From contig JAFZXD010000210.1 of the NCBI GenBank assembly GCA_017616955.1, forward strand, positions 1 through 5,405: a DNA stretch of 5,405 nt. The letters run 5' to 3'. Both the position numbers and the translations under genes were made by a program. The notes beneath the pieces were generated by a model. It saw only the letters and a program-made list of their open reading frames with translations, did not search any database and was not told the DNA's origin. The DNA comes from Eubacterium sp. Lineage in GTDB: Bacteria > Bacillota > Clostridia > Lachnospirales > Lachnospiraceae. The stretch's first letter is position 1; every line of letters begins with the position of its first letter. Positions 1 to 5,405 of the stretch are shown here, in pieces.

Positions 1-1681
1 CCTGCATGATTATATCTATTATCTTCTCATAGAGAATTCCCCAGTTCGAGATCGTCATAGTCTGATTTATGGGTTCTCCTCCGGTGAGTTTATACATTCC
101 GAAATTCCTTGATGCCTTCTTCGGCGTTATCATATCCTGATCGGATACATAGTCTATTCCATCCTCATAGAGAGAACGATATAGATCGGCGCTGTGACCG
201 GCATCTTTAAGTGTAGTCCACTTCAAATAAACCTTTACTCTCGGATTTACCATTTTTGCACCAAGTGCAAATGCATTTATATTCGCAGTTATTCCAAATA
301 TAGGATAATCTGCCAGATAAGCTATCTTATCCGTTTCCGTCAGTGCACCGGCAACCATTCCCGATAAGAACTTTGCTTCGTACAGACGAGCATAGTATGT
401 TCTGATATATCTGTGAGACGTATTGATCGAACAGTTCAGAACCTTAACATTCGGATACTTTATAGCAATCTTGAGGCTGGCATCCACAAGTCGTGTAGAT
501 GGAGTGAATATAACCTCAACTCCCTGTGATTCGATCATATCCTCCATAGCCGCCATAGCATCCGTTTCCGTGGATTTAGTGGTTATCTTAAGGATATTGA
601 CCTTGTCTCCGTAAACTTCTTTTATATGATTACGACCAAGTTCATGTGCATACAGCCAGTTCGACTGCGCAGGATCTCTGTCATATATAAATGCCACTTT
701 CAGCGGTCTGGCAGCAGAATATATCGGCGTAAAAATACTTGTAAGTACATTTTTCTTCTGCTCAGGTGGATCCAAGGATACTTCTACCTTGTACTGCTCA
801 TTTATTACAAGGAACTCCTGCCACATAGCAGTTATTCCTGACAGTATCCTGTCCTGATTCATCTCGCATACATTGTCAAAGCCTTCAAGCTTGATAAATG
901 CAAGAAATGCATCTCCTGTCGTTATATCCGCCAGATGATCTCCGCCCTTCTGTTTATAAGCCTTGGCAAATCTTCTGTATGCCGCCTTTACTTCAAGTAT
1001 TGTATCTTCGCTCCAGATTTTCGACTTTTCAGCGCGAAAAACTGCTCCCGTTCCATCAGGTGAATCTGTCACCGAAGCATTTGCATAATACTCGGTTAAT
1101 CCTCCCATATAGCCACCATGTTTTGGAGCTTTATTAACTTCGTCAATAAGCTGTTTATAGCCACCGGTATGAGAAAACCAGATAAAGTTGACTCCGGTCT
1201 TTCGATCAAAGTCCATAAACTCATAGTAAATCTTTATCTCTTCATCATCCGTAAGCTTCGGAACCTTTCTGGTAACAAAAGCCGGAATGGAATCAGCTTC
1301 AAAATACTTCAGAACACTGACTCTCTTGTTCCCCTCAACAACATAATAGTAATTGAGATACTCATAAACCTTTATGGCATCTCTTATACCATCATGCAAA
1401 TGAGCATCCGAAAGTATAGCCCATTTATTTCCGAATTCTGTATTCGATTCCATAAGCGGCATAAAGTTCGCCGCAAATGCCTGAGTTCTTCCCGCTGTAC
1501 TCGTCCCCACAACTCTGTCCAGCGGAATGTCTACCAGGCCAAGATTGACATCACCTGACAGATCGTCTTTGTTGATAATGTCGTCTAGTACCGGAAGATA
1601 GGGATACTGTCCCTGAGCAACCCTTGCTTTATAAGATTTTATCCCCAGCTTCCTGGCTCTGTCATAAGTATCAATTGACAT
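1..1681 (-). CDS. ParB/sulfiredoxin-like domain fused to a BMP-family (PnrA/Med-like) binding domain; C-terminal end off the window
   Basis: I translated this frame by hand: 560 codons stay open from the ATG at 1681 to the window edge. Residues about 45-135 look like a ParB/sulfiredoxin-type fold. GLVDIPLDRVVGT is followed by R65, and YYYVVEGNKRVSVLKYF (111-127) has E116-G117-N118-K119-R120 where the family has its DGxHR-like motif. Residues about 135-320 I do not recognise. From K328 onward it reads as a BMP-family binding protein: KVAFIYDRDP, then AHELGR (345-350), RLYEAKFLSGMVAGAL (432-447), INAFALGAKMVNP (468-480) and SNWG (545-548), near the usual end of that domain. The N-terminus is charged (MSIDTYDRARKLG), with no signal peptide or lipobox cysteine, so the protein is probably cytosolic, unlike ordinary BMP lipoproteins. 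A ligand-sensing or regulatory role is inference. It lies 46 bases after the malic enzyme gene. The product could carry a further domain beyond the edge. Confidence 0.85.
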   Translation of the reverse strand, partial: MSIDTYDRARKLGIKSYKARVAQGQYPYLPVLDDIINKDDLSGDVNLGLVDIPLDRVVGTSTAGRTQAFAANFMPLMESNTEFGNKWAILSDAHLHDGIRDAIKVYEYLNYYYVVEGNKRVSVLKYFEADSIPAFVTRKVPKLTDDEEIKIYYEFMDFDRKTGVNFIWFSHTGGYKQLIDEVNKAPKHGGYMGGLTEYYANASVTDSPDGTGAVFRAEKSKIWSEDTILEVKAAYRRFAKAYKQKGGDHLADITTGDAFLAFIKLEGFDNVCEMNQDRILSGITAMWQEFLVINEQYKVEVSLDPPEQKKNVLTSIFTPIYSAARPLKVAFIYDRDPAQSNWLYAHELGRNHIKEVYGDKVNILKITTKSTETDAMAAMEDMIESQGVEVIFTPSTRLVDASLKIAIKYPNVKVLNCSINTSHRYIRTYYARLYEAKFLSGMVAGALTETDKIAYLADYPIFGITANINAFALGAKMVNPRVKVYLKWTTLKDAGHSADLYRSLYEDGIDYVSDQDMITPKKASRNFGMYKLTGGEPINQTMTISNWGILYEKIIDIIMQ

Positions 1682-1689
1682 AAACGCAA

Positions 1690-1698
1690 CCACCCCTT
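1690..1698 (-). promoter_or_regulatory. Ribosome binding site for the ParB-like/BMP gene
   Basis: On the minus strand the sequence AAGGGGTGG precedes the ATG at 1681. Its GGGGTG core (1696-1691) lies 9 bases upstream and pairs with the 16S tail if one G-U pair is allowed. It supports the chosen start, which also gives an N-terminus without a signal peptide. Confidence 0.65.
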
Positions 1699-1737
1699 CT
1701 TAAAACTCTAAGAAATGAAAAAACCTCTTAAAGCTTG
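1697..1737 (-). other. Two overlapping AT-rich inverted repeats between the malic enzyme and BMP-fusion genes
   Basis: Read on the minus strand, CTTTAAGA (around the malic enzyme stop codon) can pair with TCTTAGAG, giving 8 pairs including one G-U and a 12-base loop. TTCTTA (1714-1709) can pair perfectly with TAAGAA (1702-1697) around a 6-base loop. The two share the TCTTA segment, so they cannot form together, and the second ends directly against the G-run of the next ribosome binding site. Both are weak and AT-rich. Neither has a GC stem followed by a T-run, so I do not call a terminator. They may be chance. Confidence 0.3.
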
Positions 1738-2900
1738 CTGATTCCTGATGCACGAGCCTCATCAGCTACTGCCTTGGCAACAACCTGGGCAACCTTTTCA
1801 TTAAATGCATCCGGAATGATATATTCTTCATTAAGTTCTTCATCTGTAACTATTGATGCGATAGCTCTTGCTGCAGCTTCCTTCATAGGTTCAGTGATAG
1901 CTCTTGCTCTTGCGTCAAGTGCTCCTCTGAAGATTCCAGGGAATACAAGAACATTGTTAATCTGGTTAGGGAAGTCCGATCTTCCTGTTGCTACGATTCT
2001 TGCTCCACCAGCCTTTGCTTCATCAGGCATGATCTCCGGTGTAGGATTTGCCATAGCAAATACTATAGGATCACTTGCCATAGAACGAACCATCTCTGCA
2101 GTAACAAGTCCCGGAGCAGAAACTCCGATGAATACATCCTTGCCCTTCAGAACGTCAGCAAGACTTCCTGTTTCTTTATCTTTATTTGTAACAGCTGCTA
2201 TTTCCTGCTTAGCTGAGTTAAGTCTTGGATCACCGGCAACAAGTGCACCCTTGCTGTCTACAAGTACTACATTTCCGATACCAAAGCTCTGGAGAAGCTT
2301 GCAAATAGAGATACCTGCTGAACCTGCACCGCTGATAACCGCACTGATATCTTTCCATTCTTTACCTACGATCTTAAGCGCATTTGTAAGACCTGCTGCA
2401 ACTACGATGGCTGTACCATGCTGATCATCATGGAATACAGGAATATCGAGTTCTTCCTTAAGTCTTCTCTCGATTTCAAAACATCTTGGAGCAGCTATAT
2501 CTTCTAGATTAATTCCTCCGAATGAAGGAGCCAGTCTCTTAACTGTTTCAACTATCTCATCTGTATCCTTTGTATCAAGGCAGATAGGAAATGCATCTAC
2601 ATTTCCAAACTTCTTGAAAAGAACAGACTTTCCTTCCATAACAGGAATTGCTGCAAGAGGACCGATATCTCCAAGTCCGAGTACAGCAGTTCCGTCAGAT
2701 ACAACAGCAACTGTATTCTGCTTCAGTGTATACTTATAAGCATCATCCGGATTCTCAGCGATCTTTCTACATGGCTCTGCAACACCCGGTGTGTATGCAG
2801 TAGAGAGATCATCCTTGTTCTCCAGTTTTACTTTAAGAGCAACCTCAAGTTTTCCCTGAGCTTCTTCGTGCATCTTTAAACTTGCCTCATTGTAATCCAT
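1728..2900 (-). CDS. NAD(P)-dependent malic enzyme, short bacterial form
   Basis: This enzyme oxidatively decarboxylates malate to pyruvate and CO2, reducing NAD(P)+, with Mg2+ or Mn2+; it is a cytosolic enzyme linking C4 acids to pyruvate. At 390 residues it matches the short bacterial type, without the phosphotransacetylase tail of the MaeB type. The N-terminal malic domain (about 10-145) holds the catalytic tyrosine in AYTPGVA (Y36), the catalytic lysine in MEGKSVLFK (K91), and metal ligands E133-D134 in GGINLEDIAAP. FHDDQHGTA (156-164) supplies D159. The Rossmann domain has GAGSAG (191-196) and VDSKG (214-218), then MANPTPEI and the family signature FPNQINNVLVFPG. All expected catalytic residues are present. 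Cofactor preference cannot be settled by eye. Isoleucine is mostly ATC or ATT, suggesting good expression. An AGGAGG site lies 9 bases before the ATG. The gene sits 27 bases after the SPL-like gene in the same direction. Confidence 0.97.
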   Translation of the reverse strand: MDYNEASLKMHEEAQGKLEVALKVKLENKDDLSTAYTPGVAEPCRKIAENPDDAYKYTLKQNTVAVVSDGTAVLGLGDIGPLAAIPVMEGKSVLFKKFGNVDAFPICLDTKDTDEIVETVKRLAPSFGGINLEDIAAPRCFEIERRLKEELDIPVFHDDQHGTAIVVAAGLTNALKIVGKEWKDISAVISGAGSAGISICKLLQSFGIGNVVLVDSKGALVAGDPRLNSAKQEIAAVTNKDKETGSLADVLKGKDVFIGVSAPGLVTAEMVRSMASDPIVFAMANPTPEIMPDEAKAGGARIVATGRSDFPNQINNVLVFPGIFRGALDARARAITEPMKEAAARAIASIVTDEELNEEYIIPDAFNEKVAQVVAKAVADEARASGISKL

Positions 2901-2909
2901 TTTATATTT

Positions 2910-2915
2910 CCTCCT
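2910..2915 (-). promoter_or_regulatory. Strong ribosome binding site of the malic enzyme gene
   Basis: A perfect AGGAGG on the minus strand lies 9 bases upstream of the ATG at 2900, inside the 27-base gap after the SPL-like gene. It fixes the malic enzyme start and is the strongest such site in the window. Confidence 0.85.
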
Positions 2916-2927
2916 AAATATTAAAAT

Positions 2928-3785
2928 CTAAAAAAGTTTCATCTGCTCTCCCACAGTCTTGTTCACATACTGTCTCTTCCAAGCCATAATCTGGCGGGAG
3001 TCATGCATTATACCCTTGTCCTCACAGAAACCGTATAGGATTTTTTGAAGTTCCCCTTTTTCTCGAGGATACAATTCACCACCCGCTTCATATTCACGTG
3101 TAAACGAAGCGTATTCCGACGGAAATCTGTTTTTGAACTCATTATAGAAAAACTCTCTGAGAGATTTCTTTATAACCATCCTCATATCGGACATATCGAT
3201 TCTGTCGATACCTATATCCGACAGATGACTTAGCACATCCAGCAGTTCTTCCTGATCATCATTTACATACGGAATAATCGGACTGATACTTGCCACAACG
3301 GTTATTCCGGCTTTCTTTAATTCTTCTGCAATCCTGAGTCTGTCTGATATCGATATGGTTTCTTCTCCCTCGATAAGCTTGTGCTTCTCTTCGTCCATGC
3401 AGGGAAATGTCATCTCAACCACTCCCTTTGTCTTGGAAGCAATTCCCGATATAACATCTATATCCCTCAGGATTCTGTCCTGTCTCGTAGAGATTATAAC
3501 ACCAAAATCCTGATTTTCGATAACCTTTAAACACTTTCGAGTGAGCCCATAAGTCTCATCAAGACTGTTGTATGGATCTCCCAGATTACCCATCACGATC
3601 ATACATTTACTTCTACGGGTTCTGAGTGTCTTGGAAAGCAGTTCCGGAGCGTCCGTTTTAACACCTATATCCATAGGATCGGCGCCTGGGATCTCAGTTA
3701 GCATTATATGATTTTCAGTTCGCCCCCTGTATATGTTTAATCCATTCTGCGGGGTAAGAATATTTCTGCTGTCAATTACGTACAT
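2928..3785 (-). CDS. SPL-family radical SAM-like protein lacking the CX3CX2C cluster motif
   Basis: The 285-residue protein follows, over its whole length, the spore-photolyase-like radical SAM family I know from Clostridia: ILTPQNGLNIYRG (9-21), GDPYNSLDETYGLTRKCL (69-86), STRQDRILRDID (99-110), SPIIPYVND (168-176) and the typical C-terminal EQMKLF. That family normally has a CX3CX2C motif right after YRG, binding a 4Fe-4S cluster that cleaves S-adenosylmethionine. Here the three positions are R22, H26 and L29 with the spacing kept, so no classical cluster site is visible. The frame is otherwise intact and of normal length, so this is probably a retained non-classical member rather than a fresh pseudogene; its function is unknown. 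No C-terminal iron-binding domain is present. ATA and rare-looking CGA and CTA codons occur around the altered site. The ATG is 27 bases after the ATPase stop codon, with only a weak GAGG site 12 bases before it. Fold assignment is fairly sure; activity is not. Confidence 0.85.
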   Translation of the reverse strand: MYVIDSRNILTPQNGLNIYRGRTENHIMLTEIPGADPMDIGVKTDAPELLSKTLRTRRSKCMIVMGNLGDPYNSLDETYGLTRKCLKVIENQDFGVIISTRQDRILRDIDVISGIASKTKGVVEMTFPCMDEEKHKLIEGEETISISDRLRIAEELKKAGITVVASISPIIPYVNDDQEELLDVLSHLSDIGIDRIDMSDMRMVIKKSLREFFYNEFKNRFPSEYASFTREYEAGGELYPREKGELQKILYGFCEDKGIMHDSRQIMAWKRQYVNKTVGEQMKLF

Positions 3786-3797
3786 CTATAGTTTATA

Positions 3798-3801
3798 CCT
3801 C
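3798..3801 (-). promoter_or_regulatory. Weak ribosome binding site of the SPL-like gene
   Basis: GAGG on the minus strand lies 12 bases before the ATG at 3785, which is longer spacing than usual. An ATG further upstream (3805-3807) runs into a stop after four codons, so it is not an alternative start. The ATG at 3785 also gives the N-terminus expected for the family. Translation may partly depend on coupling with the preceding gene. Confidence 0.45.
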
Positions 3802-3812
3802 GATCATTTCTA

Positions 3813-5405
3813 TCAGATGAAGTCAAATGAAGCCTGTTCAAAGTTAAGCTCCTTATACTCCATTTCCTCGCCCTTGGTTTTACTGCTATAGTCAACAACA
3901 ACAGTAGTTGTCCTTTTTCCGGTCATCTGCTGACCGAGAACATAGTTGATGTCGAATCTTCCCGTTATCTCCGGAGTTGCTCCTCTGGCAGGAACTATAA
4001 GCTGACACTTATTTTCCTCAAGAAGCTTGAAGATAGGTTCCCATATATAGATATCCTTCGCTGCTCCGAATGGGTTATCTATAAACAGGGTCTTCGACCT
4101 GGAACCACTGTCATATACTGTATACATTCCTGCTATATAATTGATTATGGATATCAGGAACTGTATGTAGATACCCTGAGACTGTCCCGTACTTCCGACC
4201 GCCTCCTCATATCGAAGGTATCTGCTCTGCTCCTTGATACGTTCTCTCTTATAAAGCATGAGTTTTATCTTGGACATATCGGTTACTATGACCGAGAACA
4301 TCTTCTTCATTGAAAGCGCCATATTCAGAAGTTTCTGTCTCTCACTGTCTGTATCCTTCTTATCGACTTCTTCAACCAATTTATCGATATAATCTGACAT
4401 TCTTGACTTGATAAGCTCATCCTTAACATACGGAATAGTGAGCCTGATCATCTGAATCTTCTCATTATCCAGATTGATCTCGGAAAGTCTGGTCAGCTTA
4501 TCAAGCTCGCTCTTAACATCAAGGCAGCGTTCGATACACTCGTCGATAAAGTTATCTCTGAGCTGCTGCATATTCGTAAGACTCTTCTCTATTCTTCCCT
4601 GTTCAAGAGTTATGATACTGACAACATCATTCAGTCTCTCAAGAAGGCTTCCGGCTTCATCCTTAGTATCCGGAATGCTGACATCATCTCGTATGGATGC
4701 AGCCAGTTCAAATACACTCATATTTGTAAGTGAATCACAGACTCTGAGTTTAACCTTCAGCATATCAGCCTTGGCGCGTTCGATATCCTTTGATATCTTA
4801 TCCCATACATAGAGCTTTCTGTCAAATATCTCTCTGACATTTTCCGTACTCTCTGCAGGAACAGCCTGGTTCACATCTACCGAACTCTTATCAATTATCC
4901 TGGTGAGCATCTGGAGGACATCTTCATAAGAATTACCACGATTCTCATATTCCTTCAGTTCTTTGACAGCTCTGCTGTAGAGTTCCTTCTTCTCCTTCAA
5001 CATCCTCTCGGCATTCTGAATCTCTGCATTAATATCTTCACAGCTGATCTCATCTGCCTTCTGAAGTGAAGCTTCTCCAAACTCTTCCGCAAGTCTTCTC
5101 TTGGCGTACTCTGTACTACCTTCAAGACGAGCCTTTTCAGTCCTTACGCCCTCGCAATTATTTATCAATCTTTCTTTCTTGCGATTAAGACTGTCTGTTT
5201 CAGTCTTGAGAGTCTGCAATATATCCTGACTTACAGGCTGAAGTTTATCCTGTCTATCCAGCTCAGCAAGAAGATTGATATCCACTCCTGTTCTGTCTAT
5301 CTCAGACTTCAGTCTGTCGATATTGGAATTCAGCGTATCACGAAGCAGCTTCTCTCTCTCAAGAGCCATTCTGCTGCTTCCGTCCTTCTCCTGGAGTGAA
5401 GCAAA
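3813..5405 (-). CDS. C-terminal part of a large coiled-coil SMC/Rad50-like ATPase; start off the window
   Basis: The frame is open from the window edge to TGA at 3813 (530 residues visible). There are 12 sense codons before the ATG at 5369 and no good ribosome binding site there, so that ATG is internal. Numbering from it, residues 1-150 and about 235-385 are charged and heptad-like, as in long coiled coils. The last 127 residues look like the C-terminal ATPase half of an SMC/Rad50 protein: a signature-like GSTGQSQG (392-399), a hydrophobic helix, then Walker B TLFIDNPFG with D431 followed by N432 instead of glutamate, and QLIVPARG where a switch histidine would normally fall. From memory, some large bacterial SMC-like ATPases have LDNPFG at this site and DndD-type proteins have D-T-P, so this may be a family trait. 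The Walker A half should lie upstream. Such proteins usually bind or move along DNA; the specific role, including any defence role, is unknown. It is the first gene of the apparent run of four. Confidence 0.75.
   Translation of the reverse strand, partial: FASLQEKDGSSRMALEREKLLRDTLNSNIDRLKSEIDRTGVDINLLAELDRQDKLQPVSQDILQTLKTETDSLNRKKERLINNCEGVRTEKARLEGSTEYAKRRLAEEFGEASLQKADEISCEDINAEIQNAERMLKEKKELYSRAVKELKEYENRGNSYEDVLQMLTRIIDKSSVDVNQAVPAESTENVREIFDRKLYVWDKISKDIERAKADMLKVKLRVCDSLTNMSVFELAASIRDDVSIPDTKDEAGSLLERLNDVVSIITLEQGRIEKSLTNMQQLRDNFIDECIERCLDVKSELDKLTRLSEINLDNEKIQMIRLTIPYVKDELIKSRMSDYIDKLVEEVDKKDTDSERQKLLNMALSMKKMFSVIVTDMSKIKLMLYKRERIKEQSRYLRYEEAVGSTGQSQGIYIQFLISIINYIAGMYTVYDSGSRSKTLFIDNPFGAAKDIYIWEPIFKLLEENKCQLIVPARGATPEITGRFDINYVLGQQMTGKRTTTVVVDYSSKTKGEEMEYKELNFEQASFDFI

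Noticed and set aside
1322..1546. Chromosome or plasmid partition protein ParB
   Set aside because: Only the core ParB/Srx-like fold is suggested; there is no neighbouring ParA and no parS-like repeats, and the chain continues into a BMP domain instead of a partition C-terminus.
1118..1558. A 146-codon plus-strand open frame
   Set aside because: It is antisense to the continuous minus-strand ParB-like/BMP frame, and its translation shows no motif. Shorter plus-strand frames at 423-614, 626-841, 898-1137, 3045-3233 and 4474-4812 were rejected for the same reason.
1701..1730. Intrinsic terminator after the malic enzyme (T-run just past the stop)
   Set aside because: The T-run is not preceded by a GC-rich stem; the only pairing is AT-rich and places the T-run in the loop.
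1735..2424. A 229-codon plus-strand open frame across the malic enzyme gene
   Set aside because: It lies antisense to a gene with complete catalytic motifs, and its Ala/Ser/Leu-rich translation has no recognisable domain; it is a shadow of the real gene's codon bias.
2917..2945. Promoter for malic enzyme (TAATAT in the AT-rich gap)
   Set aside because: The hexamer at the matching -35 distance (GCAGAT) is far from TTGACA, and AT-rich gaps produce -10-like words by chance.
3699..3722. Loss of the SPL cysteines as a sequencing or frameshift error
   Set aside because: The frame continues on both sides with family-conserved residues and exact spacing across the motif; three independent substitutions would be needed.
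5367..5369. ATG as the true start of the SMC-like gene
   Set aside because: The frame stays open upstream to the window edge, there is no well-placed ribosome binding site, and an SMC-type ATPase needs an N-terminal Walker A half that is not in the visible part.
3813..5405. Anti-plasmid or anti-phage defence system such as Wadjet or Lamassu
   Set aside because: No nuclease, small kleisin-like partner or effector is seen next to the ATPase, and the downstream genes are an SPL relative and malic enzyme; the ATPase alone does not support a defence call.

Overview
This window looks like chromosomal DNA of a low-to-moderate GC Clostridia, most likely a Lachnospiraceae member (Butyrivibrio/Roseburia-like). 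The evidence is by-eye composition, frequent AGA and ATA codons, AGGAGG-type ribosome binding sites, and the resemblance of several proteins to families I know from that group. The placement is from memory and was not searched.

Everything is coded on the minus strand, and the window is almost entirely coding. In transcription order (right to left) there are four genes. (1) 5405-3813 is the C-terminal part of a large coiled-coil SMC/Rad50-like ATPase whose start lies off the window. (2) 3785-2928 is a complete protein of the spore-photolyase-like (SPL) radical SAM family that has lost all three cluster cysteines. (3) 2900-1728 is a complete short-form malic enzyme. (4) 1681-1 is a protein with a ParB/sulfiredoxin-like N-terminal domain fused to a BMP-type (PnrA/Med-like) periplasmic-binding-protein fold. 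It has no secretion signal, and its C-terminal end lies off the window. The gaps are 27, 27 and 46 bases, with no convincing terminator or promoter in any of them, so the four genes may be read as one transcript.

Only the malic enzyme has a clear biochemical role (malate to pyruvate, CO2 and NAD(P)H). The other three are unusual versions of known folds: an ATPase with a D-N-P Walker B and no switch histidine, a radical-SAM fold without its iron-sulfur site, and a solute-binding domain that appears to stay in the cytosol behind a ParB-like domain. I see no shared pathway that explains all four. Co-transcription could simply be chance adjacency. There are no RNA genes, mobile elements, CRISPR arrays or long repeats in the window.
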